Origin: SKHV01 sp963678565
GTDB taxonomy: Bacteria; Bacteroidota; Bacteroidia; Bacteroidales; Prolixibacteraceae
Length of the DNA stretch: 64,000 bases
Assembly: GCA_963678565.1 (NCBI GenBank)
Contig: OY782875.1
Coordinates: 2,976,001-3,040,000, forward strand
Reading direction: 5' to 3'
Shown: one piece after another, positions 33,579-42,673 of the stretch
How the letters are laid out: every line of letters begins with the position of its first letter
How positions within the stretch are numbered: position 1 is the first letter of the stretch
The notes under the pieces: generated by a model
Told to the model about the DNA's origin: nothing
The model's input: only the letters and a program-made list of their open reading frames with translations
Databases searched by the model: none
Program-made: the position numbers and the translations under genes

Positions 33579-34205
33579 TTAATTAGTTTCTAATTCAAGT
33601 CCTTCAAAGCCATCATTTACATGATCGAAATAAAGGGTTCCGTTTATATGATCAATTTCATGCTGAAAAATTACAGCTGTGAAGCCATTTATTTTTTCTG
33701 ATTGCTGAACACCTAATGAATCAAGGAAATTCAAAACAATATTTTGAGAGCGTTTAACTTTGCCTCGATAACCAGGAACACTTAAACATCCCTCCACTCC
33801 TACTTTCATTGAATCGCCAAATTCAACAATTTCGGGGTTAAAATAAATTTCAAATGGCTCTCCTTCCTTGTCGAGACGCTGCACATAAATCATTTGAGCA
33901 CTAACCCCCACTTGTGGTGCAGCTATTCCCACTCCTAAATTCTCGGGATTTTTAACAGTAGCAAGTATTCTTTTTTTTAAATGCATCACAGATTCACTAG
34001 TTATATCTTTTTTGCTAAAAGGTCGTGCTTTCTCTCGCAATAATATTGAGTCGGAAGTATGTCCTATAACAAAAAGTTCCATTAACTCATATGCTCCTTT
34101 ACTCATAACAAGTTCGCTTTCCTTTCTGTTCAAGCCTGTTTTAGTACAAGCAATTGTTAGAAAAACCAAGCTTACCAGTATAAGATATGAACTGTAATTT
34201 TTCAT
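33579..34205 (-). CDS. Peptide deformylase-like lipoprotein
   Basis: This 208-residue protein combines a lipoprotein signal (TIAC, Cys20) with a peptide deformylase fold. The three metal motifs are intact: GVGIAAPQVG near residue 91, EGCLSVPG near 138 and QHEIDH near 180. Deformylases normally act on nascent chains in the cytoplasm, so export is unusual; it could act on exported formylated peptides or other substrates. A cytoplasmic copy must exist elsewhere if this one is exported. It is the first gene of a set with a prohibitin gene. The family call is firm; the location is inferred from the signal. Confidence 0.88.
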   Translation of the reverse strand: MKNYSSYLILVSLVFLTIACTKTGLNRKESELVMSKGAYELMELFVIGHTSDSILLREKARPFSKKDITSESVMHLKKRILATVKNPENLGVGIAAPQVGVSAQMIYVQRLDKEGEPFEIYFNPEIVEFGDSMKVGVEGCLSVPGYRGKVKRSQNIVLNFLDSLGVQQSEKINGFTAVIFQHEIDHINGTLYFDHVNDGFEGLELETN

Positions 34206-34318
34206 CGATTAAATTATTGTTTTATCTTTAATACTAGATCTATTTTATTAATTTAACATGCGTAAAGCAATTAAGTTACAAGATAGTTGTTAATTGAATA
34301 TAAATAAAACGAATTAAG

Positions 34319-35185
34319 ATGATTCAACACTCTGAACTTATTATAAATCCAGATGGAACAATTTTCCACTTGCACCTAAAACCCGAAGATATTGCCGACA
34401 CCATTATTTTAGTAGGCGACCCCGGACGAGTTAAAGTAATTTCGTCTTATTTCGAGAACATTGAAAAGGAAGCTCATAACCGTGAATTCGTAACAACTAC
34501 AGGAACCTACAAAGGAAAACGATTAACAGTTATTGCAACCGGAATTGGTACCGACAATATCGACATTGTAGTGAATGAACTTGATGCGCTTGCCAATATT
34601 GATTTAAAAACCAGAACAATTAAAAAAGAGAAAAAATCTCTGAATTTAATTAGGATTGGTACATCGGGCAGTTTACAAGGAGCCATTCCGGTTAATTCTT
34701 TTGTAATTTCTCAAAAATCAATTGGATTTGATGGCTTACTTAATTTTTATGCTAATCGAGTTGACGTTAGCGACTTGGAATTCGAAGCTGCTTTTATGGA
34801 GCACACTAATTGGGATGAATTTCATACGGCACCATATGTTATCGATTGCTCAAACGAGCTCTTTTTAAAGTTAGCAAGCGATAAAACTTTTGCAGGAATA
34901 AACATATCGGCACCCGGTTTTTATGGTCCACAAGGCAGGGTGTTACGACTACCATTGGCCGATCCTGAATTAAACAATAAAATTGAATCTTTTGAATTCA
35001 AGGGACAGCAAATCACTAATTATGAGATGGAAAGCTCAGCAATATATGGATTATCAAAATTGCTCGAACACAATGCCTTAACTGTTTGTTTAATAATAGC
35101 GAACAGGGTAACAGGTGATGCATCAAAAGACTATCATCCCTCGATGAAGTCGCTAATTGAGTATGTACTTAAAAAATTAGTGTAA
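34319..35185 (+). CDS. Nucleoside phosphorylase (PNP/UDP family)
   Basis: This 288-residue cytoplasmic enzyme splits nucleosides with phosphate in salvage. Family features include ILVGDPGRV near residue 30, ATGIGTDN near 75 and RIGTSGSLQG near 115, then the purine/uridine phosphorylase NYEMESSAIYGL signature around 236 with a conserved Met-Glu. The sequence style is closer to uridine phosphorylases, but base preference is not decided. A small response regulator follows 13 bp downstream. Confidence 0.88.
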   Translation: MIQHSELIINPDGTIFHLHLKPEDIADTIILVGDPGRVKVISSYFENIEKEAHNREFVTTTGTYKGKRLTVIATGIGTDNIDIVVNELDALANIDLKTRTIKKEKKSLNLIRIGTSGSLQGAIPVNSFVISQKSIGFDGLLNFYANRVDVSDLEFEAAFMEHTNWDEFHTAPYVIDCSNELFLKLASDKTFAGINISAPGFYGPQGRVLRLPLADPELNNKIESFEFKGQQITNYEMESSAIYGLSKLLEHNALTVCLIIANRVTGDASKDYHPSMKSLIEYVLKKLV

Positions 35186-35198
35186 CATTATTAATTAA

Positions 35199-35612
35199 AT
35201 GAATATTGACAAAAATATAAATGATAGCCAAGCTTCTACATTTCCTTCAAACTTAAAAATATTGATTGTAGAAGATGACAAGCTTAATCAGATGGTAGCA
35301 AAATCATTTCTGAAGAGGATACACCTTACGGCAGATTTTGCAAACAATGGATTCGAAGCAATTAATGCCATCAATGAAAATAGCTATGATATCGTATTTA
35401 TGGATGTTCATATGCCAGAACTGGATGGAATTTCAGCAACCCGAGAGATTCGGAAAACCATTTCCGCAGAAAAGCTACCAATCATTGCGCTATCGGCGAC
35501 TGCTATGAACGAAGAAATTGACCTATGTTTAGAGGTTGGAATGAACAGTTTTCTGCCCAAACCAATCAATAAAGATGATTTTCAGGAAATAATTATTAAA
35601 TGGGCAAAATAG
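35199..35612 (+). CDS. Stand-alone response-regulator receiver protein
   Basis: This 137-residue protein is a single CheY-like receiver domain: the acidic pair EDD near residue 26, the phospho-acceptor Asp in FMDVHMP near 74, Thr/Ser in ALSATA near 104 and Lys in PKP near 125. There is no output domain. Receivers with the MDVHMPELDG wording usually pair with hybrid histidine kinases, but none is encoded nearby. It may be in an operon with the phosphorylase gene. Confidence 0.9.
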   Translation: MNIDKNINDSQASTFPSNLKILIVEDDKLNQMVAKSFLKRIHLTADFANNGFEAINAINENSYDIVFMDVHMPELDGISATREIRKTISAEKLPIIALSATAMNEEIDLCLEVGMNSFLPKPINKDDFQEIIIKWAK

Positions 35613-35619
35613 ATATATT

Positions 35620-36264
35620 CTATTGAACCTCTTTTTGATAATACTTACACAATTCCTGCAAACCGCCGCATTTTGAACATTTTGGTGTTCTAGCCAAACA
35701 AACATAACGTCCGTGTAAGATCAACCAATGATGTGCGGTTGCAATTTTTTCTTCCGGAATATATTTCACTAATTGCTCTTCGGTTTGCAAAGGAGTTTTT
35801 GCATTGGTTGATAATCCAATACGGGCAGCTACTCTAAAAACATGCGTATCCACAGCCATGGCAGGTTTATCATAAACCACAGAGGCAATTACATTTGCCG
35901 TTTTCCGTCCAACGCCAGGTAATTTTTGCAACTCTTTAATATCATCCGGAACGATTCCTTCAAAATCATCGGTCAGCATTTTTGCCATCCCAACTAGGTG
36001 CTTAGCTTTATTGTTTGGATAGGTACAACTTCTAATAAACTGAAAAACATCTTCGATTGCTGCCTCAGCCAAAAGCTCAGCAGTTGGGTATTGCTTAAAC
36101 AAATCAGGAGTAATTAGATTCACTCGCTTATCGGTGCATTGAGCTGATAGAATTACAGCTACTAATAATTCATAAGGACTCGTATAATCAAGTTCTGTTT
36201 CAGCAATTGGCATGTTGGTTTCGAACCACTCAATTACCTTTTCAAATCGTTCTTTTTTATTCAT
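35620..36264 (-). CDS. nth: Endonuclease III (DNA glycosylase/AP lyase)
   Basis: This 214-residue repair enzyme removes oxidised pyrimidines and nicks the abasic site. The helix-hairpin-helix LPGVGRKTA with the catalytic Lys is near residue 112, the catalytic Asp is in VDTHVFRVAARIGL, and a C-terminal [4Fe-4S] motif C-x6-C-x2-C-x6-C closes the protein (one residue longer than the usual last spacing of x5). The start is the ATG at MNKKERFEK; the frame is open six codons further from a TTG. tilS lies just upstream in the same direction. Confidence 0.94.
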   Translation of the reverse strand: MNKKERFEKVIEWFETNMPIAETELDYTSPYELLVAVILSAQCTDKRVNLITPDLFKQYPTAELLAEAAIEDVFQFIRSCTYPNNKAKHLVGMAKMLTDDFEGIVPDDIKELQKLPGVGRKTANVIASVVYDKPAMAVDTHVFRVAARIGLSTNAKTPLQTEEQLVKYIPEEKIATAHHWLILHGRYVCLARTPKCSKCGGLQELCKYYQKEVQ

Positions 36265-36309
36265 TTCAAGTAAATTCAACAATTACAAGCAGACTATTTA
36301 GCTTGACTC

Positions 36310-37635
36310 TTAGTTTAACAATTCAATTCGTAAAACCAATTTTGTTTGAGAAGTAAGCTTAAACCTATCATCTATTCGTTTTCCAACAATCCACGCAATT
36401 TTGCTCCCCGAAGCCAATAACCATGCATCTTCTTTTTCAGGAATAGAATATTTCTGATCGATAAAAAAATCACTTAATTTTTTAAATCCATCTAAACCAA
36501 GTGGCTTAAAATACTCCCCCTTTTTCCATTTTCGAATGAGCAAAGGAAAGGCAAGTTCATCGTAATCAAAAACAGCAATATTCGGAGAATGAGGGATTTT
36601 ATAATCCTCGGAATAACGATGTATTGAAATTTTCATATCAATAGGTTCTGAAACAATTTCCTGATCTTTCTCGATATAAAAAACCTCATTTACGGGTTCA
36701 CCAATAGGTGTTACAATTAAATTTTCACGATCGACAACCAAACGATGTGATGCGGAAAAAAACTGCGAACCAGATGGATTATCCAAAGCTTTAATTATAT
36801 CATTTACCACCTCACCCTTAAAACTATACGGGCGCAATATTTCAAATAAATAAGTAGAAATAGGATTCAGTTGTTTTAATTCTGCAATTGAAATTTCAAC
36901 CCAATCCCCATTTTTATCCAACACCTTGCTTTGAACACTTTCAATCTGATCAAGGAAAACATTTTTTGTTTCGTTTAAATACGAAATTGTTCGATGTAAA
37001 TTTCTTCTGAAAGATGGATTTATTTCTTCTAAAAGCGGTAAAATTGAATGTCGCACTTTGTTACGGCGAATATTTTGATCGCTGTTACTTATATCATAAT
37101 TATAGCGAATGCCGTAGGTCCTCGCATAATTGAGCAATTCTTTTCGTTGTGCAAATAATAGCGGACGCACCACTTTCCCAACTTTTGGCTTTATCCCCGA
37201 CAAACCTCTAATTCCGGTTCCTCTCGATAGGTTAAGAATGAAAGTTTCAAGTACATCGTCTAAATGGTGTGCAACCAAAATAAAATCGTATTCGTTGTGT
37301 GCTCTAATTTCTTCAAACCAATCGTAACGTAAATCTCTGGCTGCCATTTCAATCGAAATTCCATGCTCAGTTGCATATTCTTGTGTATTAAAACTGGTCA
37401 CAAAAAATGGAACTCGATACAAATCGGCTAAATTAGCCACAAACTGCTCATCCGCTTCGGAATCTTCCCCACGAAGTTTAAAATTACAGTGAGCGATTCC
37501 AAAGCTATTGTCTAGTTGATCAACCAAATTTGCCAAAACAACAGAATCGAGTCCACCACTTACAGCGAGCAGAAGCTTGTGATTTTCGTTAAACAATTGT
37601 TCTCTTTCAACAAATTCTTTAAAATTGTTAAGCAC
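36310..37635 (-). CDS. tilS: tRNA(Ile)-lysidine synthetase
   Basis: This 441-residue PP-loop ATPase converts C34 of the CAU tRNA-Ile to lysidine. The SGGLDS motif lies near residues 27-32, the HHLDD and RGTGIRGLSGI segments follow, and the C-terminal domain has the IRKWKKGEYFKPLG segment. The C-terminal domain is the long form. It probably shares an operon with nth downstream. Confidence 0.95.
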   Translation of the reverse strand: MLNNFKEFVEREQLFNENHKLLLAVSGGLDSVVLANLVDQLDNSFGIAHCNFKLRGEDSEADEQFVANLADLYRVPFFVTSFNTQEYATEHGISIEMAARDLRYDWFEEIRAHNEYDFILVAHHLDDVLETFILNLSRGTGIRGLSGIKPKVGKVVRPLLFAQRKELLNYARTYGIRYNYDISNSDQNIRRNKVRHSILPLLEEINPSFRRNLHRTISYLNETKNVFLDQIESVQSKVLDKNGDWVEISIAELKQLNPISTYLFEILRPYSFKGEVVNDIIKALDNPSGSQFFSASHRLVVDRENLIVTPIGEPVNEVFYIEKDQEIVSEPIDMKISIHRYSEDYKIPHSPNIAVFDYDELAFPLLIRKWKKGEYFKPLGLDGFKKLSDFFIDQKYSIPEKEDAWLLASGSKIAWIVGKRIDDRFKLTSQTKLVLRIELLN

Positions 37636-37701
37636 GAGGTATGTTTTAAATTCAAGCTACAAGTTAAAAATTATCTTTCGATGAAATGCAGTACAACAAA
37701 A

Positions 37702-38934
37702 CTATTTTGAAAGCCTTGCTGTTTTTTCAACAATATTTAAAATAACTTCCACAGCCTTTTTCATTGAGTTGACAGGAACAAATTCATAACGCCCGTGGAA
37801 ATTATGACCACCTGCAAATATATTCGGACAAGGCAAGCCCATGTATGATAAACGCGCACCATCGGTACCACCACGAATTGCTTTACGTAAAGGTTTTACA
37901 CCACAATCGATCATGGCTTGTTCTGCAATATCAACAATGTGCATTACCGGTTTAATCATTTCAAGCATATTATAATACTGATCTTTCAACTCAAGAACAA
38001 TTGTTCCTTCTCCAAACTCTAAATTCAGCTGATCAGCAATTCCCTTAAATATTTCTTTTCGCTTTTCAAACAAGTCACGATTGTGATCGCGAATGATATA
38101 ATCAAATGTGGTTTTTTCAACTTCACCTTCAATGGCCATCAAATGAAAAAAACCTTCGAAGCCGGTAGTTTTTTCAGGCACTTCACCACTTGGCAACATC
38201 GAAATAAACTTTTGGGCAATCAGCATTGAATTCACCATTTTGTCCTTTGCATATCCTGGATGAACGATTCTTCCGTTCACAGTAACTTTTGCCGAAGCTG
38301 CATTAAAATTTTCATATTCTAACTCTCCTACTTCTCCGCCATCCATCGTGAAGGCATAATCAGCTCCAAACTTTTCCACATCAAAAAAGTCAGCACCTTC
38401 GCCAATTTCTTCATCGGGAGTAAAACCAACTTTTACTTCACCATGCTTAATTTCAGGATGTTCAATTAAGTATTCCATTGCGGTCACAATTTCAGCAACA
38501 CCTGCTTTATCATCAGCTCCTAATAGCGTAGTTCCATCAGTCGTAATCAATGTTTGATTTTGATACTTCAAAAGTTCAGGAAACTGTTCCGGATCAAGAA
38601 CGATATTTTGTGCTTCATTAAGCACAATTTTTTCACCCTGATAATTTTCAACTATCTGCGGTTTAACGTTCTTTGCAGTATAATCGGGACTTGTATCAAC
38701 ATGTGACACAAAACCAATAATTGGAGTTTCCTTATCGATATTCGAAGGCAAAGTTGCCATGATATAAGCTTTCTCATCGACTGAAACATCCTTTAATCCT
38801 ATAGCTTCTAATTCCTTGGCCAACACCTTTGCAAAATCTAATTGCGTTGCGGTACTGGGGTGTTTTCCACTTTTGGGGTCACTTTGGGTATCAACTTGTA
38901 TGTATTTTATAAAACGATCTACTACTCTATCCAT
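37702..38934 (-). CDS. pepT: Peptidase T (tripeptide aminopeptidase)
   Basis: This 410-residue M20B metallopeptidase of the cytoplasm takes the N-terminal residue off tripeptides. The zinc ligands are seen in GFVSHVDTSPD near residue 80, GADDKAG near 142, PDEEIGEGAD near 175 and the C-terminal FAGGHNFHGRYEF. The lid domain of about 110 residues lies in the middle. Length and motifs match PepT. A terminator lies about 60 bp upstream of the gene, from the preceding transcript. Confidence 0.94.
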   Translation of the reverse strand: MDRVVDRFIKYIQVDTQSDPKSGKHPSTATQLDFAKVLAKELEAIGLKDVSVDEKAYIMATLPSNIDKETPIIGFVSHVDTSPDYTAKNVKPQIVENYQGEKIVLNEAQNIVLDPEQFPELLKYQNQTLITTDGTTLLGADDKAGVAEIVTAMEYLIEHPEIKHGEVKVGFTPDEEIGEGADFFDVEKFGADYAFTMDGGEVGELEYENFNAASAKVTVNGRIVHPGYAKDKMVNSMLIAQKFISMLPSGEVPEKTTGFEGFFHLMAIEGEVEKTTFDYIIRDHNRDLFEKRKEIFKGIADQLNLEFGEGTIVLELKDQYYNMLEMIKPVMHIVDIAEQAMIDCGVKPLRKAIRGGTDGARLSYMGLPCPNIFAGGHNFHGRYEFVPVNSMKKAVEVILNIVEKTARLSK

Positions 38935-39016
38935 TTGTTTTAAATTTATTTGTGCAAAATAGCGTTAAATGACTTTATATAAAATAGAATTTATCAGTTT
39001 TTGTTTATATAAAAAA

Positions 39017-39042
39017 AGAGGCTGCTCAAAAGAACAACCTCT
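39017..39042 (-). terminator. Probable terminator between argS and pepT
   Basis: On the minus strand AGAGGTTGTTC pairs with GAGCAGCCTCT (two G-U pairs) around a 4-nt loop, followed by a T run. It would stop transcription before pepT. Confidence 0.7.
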
Positions 39043-39366
39043 TATAACTTCAATAGTAACCTTAAATAACTCGATATTTATCTATGCTTTCCCGGGGAAC
39101 AAGTTTTAATGATATCTCTATCAATCTAACACTTAAATAATTTATCTTCTCTCTCTTCTCTCAAAACCATCTATCCCCTGATCCATAAAGGCACTAGTAT
39201 CAAAACCTTTATTTTCGAGTTATAAAAGGAAAACTGACTTTTCTCTAACTTCAAAAGTTATTACAATATCCATACCAAAATTGACAATTAAAATATTATT
39301 CGTTCACTTTTTCAATCAATAAAAACATAGCAATTCCAAAACATACTCAAATTCAAGCAGATAAAA
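39043..39366. other. Intergenic stretch between two terminators
   Basis: No gene, repeat or conserved site is seen in about 320 bp of AT-rich sequence. pepT, downstream on the minus strand, probably has its promoter close to its own start. Confidence 0.4.
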
Positions 39367-39369
39367 TAA

Positions 39370-39398
39370 AAAGCACCTTGAATTAATCAAGATGCTTT
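39370..39398 (-). terminator. Rho-independent terminator after argS
   Basis: On the minus strand the stem AAAGCATCTTGA/TCAAGGTGCTTT (one G-U pair) with a 5-nt loop is followed by T-rich sequence, 17 bp after the argS stop. Confidence 0.82.
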
Positions 39399-39414
39399 CC
39401 ATATTTAATCTCTT

Positions 39415-41205
39415 TTACATTCTCTCCGGACATTCAATTCCTAATAAATTCATAGCATTATTAATTACCTGAGCCGTTGTTTCAGCCAATCGTAAACGAA
39501 ATTGCTTTTGTGCTAAATTGGCTTCCCCTAAAATGGTAAAATCGTGATAAAACTGGTTAAACTCTTTCACTAAATCGTAGGCATAATTAGCAATTATAGC
39601 TGGGCTGTATGTTTTCGATGATTCGGCAACCACTTCCGAGAAACTGCTTATTTTCTTAATTAGTTCAATTTCTTTACCAATTGGACTGACTGCTTGTGAA
39701 ATATCGTTCCATTGAATTCCTTGACTTTTTGCTTTGCGCAATACACTTTGAATCCGCGCATAAGTATATAAAATAAACGGTCCTGTATTTCCGTTAAAAT
39801 CAATCGATTCTTCAGGGTTGAACAACATTGTTTTCTTCGGATCGACTTTTAAGATAAAGTACTTCAAAGCACCCAATGCAATTTTTCTATAGATTTCTTC
39901 TTTTTCTTTGTCAGAATAACCATCTAGCTTTCCGAGTTCTTCAGAAGTTTTACGAGCTACTTCAATCATTCCATCCACCAAATCATCAGCATCAACTACT
40001 GTACCTTCACGTGATTTCATTTTACCGTGTGGTAACTCCACCATTCCATACGAGAAATGGTATAAATCTTTTCCCCAATTGTAGCCTAATTTATCCAATA
40101 ATATAGAAAGCACTTGAAAATGATAGATTTGCTCGTTACCAACCACATAAATCATTTGATCGATTTTGTAGTCTTCGAAACGCAACTTAGCAGTACCAAT
40201 ATCTTGAGTCATGTAAACCGATGTACCATCTGAACGCAATAAGATTTTTTCATCTAAACCGTCTTGCTTCATATTTGCCCAAACTGAGCCATCTTCACGC
40301 TTGTAGAATAATCCTTCTTCTAATCCACGAAGCACCTCGTCTCTACCTACTAAATAAGTTTCAGACTCATAATAAATTTTATCAAAATCAACGCCTAAAC
40401 GTTTGTAAGTAATATCAAATCCATCGTAAACCCAACCATTCATTTTGGCCCACAAACTGCGAACTTCAGGATCATTTGCCTCCCATTTCAGCAACATTTC
40501 GCGAGTACCAATCATGCAAGGAGCTTTCTGTTCTGCATCCTCTTTCGACATGCCTCCTTCAATCAATTCAGCAACTTGTGCTTTGTACATTTTATCAAAG
40601 CGAACATAATAATCCCCAACCAAATGGTCGCCTTTTTTACCTGTTGTTTCTGGAGTTTCAGTGCCACCATCGGCCTGCCAAGCATACATCGATTTACAAA
40701 TATGAATTCCACGATCGTTAACAATATTTGTTTTCACGACTTTGCAACCATTGGCTTTTAGAATTTGAGCTACAGAATAGCCTAACAAATTATTTCGAAT
40801 ATGACCTAAATGCAGAGGTTTATTAGTATTTGGCGAAGAATATTCTACCATCGCTAACTTTGAATTTTCAGTTACCTCTTGATAACCAAATGCTTTATTT
40901 TCAAAAGCAGCATTTAAAGTTTTTACCCAATATTCAGGAGCAATTACAATATTTAAAAAGCCTTTAAGCACATTGTACCGCACAATATTATCAACTTTTT
41001 CAACTAAGTAATCGCCAATTTCAGCAGCAGTTTGTTCCGGTCCTTTTTTCGAAAATCGGGCAAATGGAAAAACAACAACAGTTAGATCACCTTCAAATTC
41101 TTTTCGGGTTAACTGCGTTTGAACCTTATCTTCAGAAAACTCGGTTTGATACAAACCTTTTAATGCCGCCGCAACTTCGGCTTTGATCATTGAATCGATA
41201 TTCAT
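39415..41205 (-). CDS. argS: Arginyl-tRNA synthetase
   Basis: This 596-residue class I aminoacyl-tRNA synthetase has the HIGH-type signature HLGH in KPLHLGHIRN near residue 133 and a MKSREG motif in place of KMSKS near 398. The N-terminal Arg-tRNA additional domain (1-95) and the C-terminal anticodon-binding helical domain (ending LLGIECPERM) are present. Length and domain order match ArgS. It is a single gene with its own terminator. Confidence 0.97.
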   Translation of the reverse strand: MNIDSMIKAEVAAALKGLYQTEFSEDKVQTQLTRKEFEGDLTVVVFPFARFSKKGPEQTAAEIGDYLVEKVDNIVRYNVLKGFLNIVIAPEYWVKTLNAAFENKAFGYQEVTENSKLAMVEYSSPNTNKPLHLGHIRNNLLGYSVAQILKANGCKVVKTNIVNDRGIHICKSMYAWQADGGTETPETTGKKGDHLVGDYYVRFDKMYKAQVAELIEGGMSKEDAEQKAPCMIGTREMLLKWEANDPEVRSLWAKMNGWVYDGFDITYKRLGVDFDKIYYESETYLVGRDEVLRGLEEGLFYKREDGSVWANMKQDGLDEKILLRSDGTSVYMTQDIGTAKLRFEDYKIDQMIYVVGNEQIYHFQVLSILLDKLGYNWGKDLYHFSYGMVELPHGKMKSREGTVVDADDLVDGMIEVARKTSEELGKLDGYSDKEKEEIYRKIALGALKYFILKVDPKKTMLFNPEESIDFNGNTGPFILYTYARIQSVLRKAKSQGIQWNDISQAVSPIGKEIELIKKISSFSEVVAESSKTYSPAIIANYAYDLVKEFNQFYHDFTILGEANLAQKQFRLRLAETTAQVINNAMNLLGIECPERM

Positions 41206-41391
41206 ATATGCAATACTTAAAGCGGATATTCCGCAATTGTTATTTTAATGGCGACAAATATAAGGATTTCGTGGAAGTTATTGCCCGACGAGTTTGAGAT
41301 TCATAAAAATGTTTTCATTGTGTAAACCTTGATTTTCATTAAAACAAAAAAAACTTGAAACCATGAACCTACTTGTTGAGTTTCCGAAAAA

Positions 41392-41934
41392 CTACTTAAG
41401 CGAAAAGCTTTTTAGAATTCCTTCTCCAGTAGGTTTGTAGCGCTTTAGTTCGCGATATTTAGAGGAAAAGGTAAGTTGATAAACAATACTATCTTTTAAT
41501 TGGTATTGACTTTCGATAAACACATGCATATTCTCTTCGCTACCAGTGTAACTCAGTGTCATTTTTGAGGTATCTATTTCAGTTTCGAAAGGGCCCTGAA
41601 GTATCTTGAAATTTGGGAACTCCTTTTTTAAACGGCTCATTTCATTCTGAACATATTTTTCAAGCCCAATTGAATTACTTTCCAAAGTATCTTTCACCAA
41701 TTTCACATTTTCTTGATAGAAATCGCGTATTGATGTTTGTTTAGAAATAAGCAGAAAACTTGTGCCCATATAACCTGTATTGTTAAGCAACCAAGTATGA
41801 GGATATTTAATCGTATACTCCTCGGTATCAAGCATTGTCCAATCCTTTTGTATTTCAGCATCGGTTTTTGACTTGCTACAGGCAAGACTGAAAATAAAAA
41901 AACCAACAATAATAATAAACTTCGTATAATTCAT
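41392..41934 (-). CDS. Lipoprotein of unknown function (PsbP/DUF1795-like)
   Basis: This 180-residue lipoprotein (lipobox SLAC, Cys19) contains a segment YTIKYPHTWLL and a following alpha-beta layout that resemble PsbP/DUF1795-like domains, a fold found in many secreted bacterial proteins. The likeness is by eye and weak. The gene is alone; no partner suggests a job. Confidence 0.65.
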   Translation of the reverse strand: MNYTKFIIIVGFFIFSLACSKSKTDAEIQKDWTMLDTEEYTIKYPHTWLLNNTGYMGTSFLLISKQTSIRDFYQENVKLVKDTLESNSIGLEKYVQNEMSRLKKEFPNFKILQGPFETEIDTSKMTLSYTGSEENMHVFIESQYQLKDSIVYQLTFSSKYRELKRYKPTGEGILKSFSLK

Positions 41935-42060
41935 AAATTAAAACTTATGCAGTAAAAATAGTGATTAAAAATTCAAAAATTTAAGACACATCAAAAGACT
42001 TCCTTTATATTTGGCCTCAAGAAATCCAATTCGCTTAGTTTAGCGCAGTAATTGTAGAAG

Positions 42061-42669
42061 ATGATAAAGGAAATACAACAGATTTTTGAAGAAGAAGCAA
42101 AGGCAATCAAAAGCATTCCGGTTGATGAAAATTTTGAAATTGCAATACAACTCATCCACGAGCGAGTACATCAACTAGGTGGCAAACTAATTGCAAGCGG
42201 AATGGGAAAAGCAGGGCAAATTGCAGCCAACATTGCAACAACTTTTAGCTCAACTGGTACTCCTGCTATTTTTATTCACCCAAGCGAGGCACAACATGGC
42301 GACTTAGGTGTTCTTGCTCCTAATGATGTATTGCTACTACTTTCGAATAGTGGAAAAACAAGAGAAATATTGGAATTAATTCACTTATCATCGCACTTGC
42401 ATAACGATTTAAAATACATTGTAATTACTTCGAACAGTCAAAGCGAAGTAGCTCTACTTGCTGATGTTTGCATTGGAACCGGAAATCCTAAAGAGGTTTG
42501 CCCTTTAGGATTAACACCAAGCACTTCAACAACAGTTATGACAGTTATCGGTGATGCATTGGTTGCTCAAATGATGAGAAAAATAAATTTCACAAGTGCC
42601 GATTATTCCAAACGTCACCATGGAGGCTACTTAGGAGAAATTTCGCGTAAACAAGCCAAAGGCTGCTAG
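42061..42669 (+). CDS. SIS-domain sugar-phosphate isomerase (KpsF/GutQ-like, no CBS domains)
   Basis: This 202-residue cytoplasmic protein consists of a single SIS domain with KpsF/KdsD-type signatures: SGMGKAGQIA near residue 44, HPSEAQHGDLG near 76, SGKTREI near 98, LTPSTSTT near 145 and RHHGGYLG near the end. Members convert ribulose 5-phosphate to arabinose 5-phosphate for Kdo synthesis. The usual pair of C-terminal CBS domains is absent, a short form known from some isomerases. Context gives no further proof of substrate. Confidence 0.82.
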   Translation: MIKEIQQIFEEEAKAIKSIPVDENFEIAIQLIHERVHQLGGKLIASGMGKAGQIAANIATTFSSTGTPAIFIHPSEAQHGDLGVLAPNDVLLLLSNSGKTREILELIHLSSHLHNDLKYIVITSNSQSEVALLADVCIGTGNPKEVCPLGLTPSTSTTVMTVIGDALVAQMMRKINFTSADYSKRHHGGYLGEISRKQAKGC

Positions 42670-42673
42670 AAAT

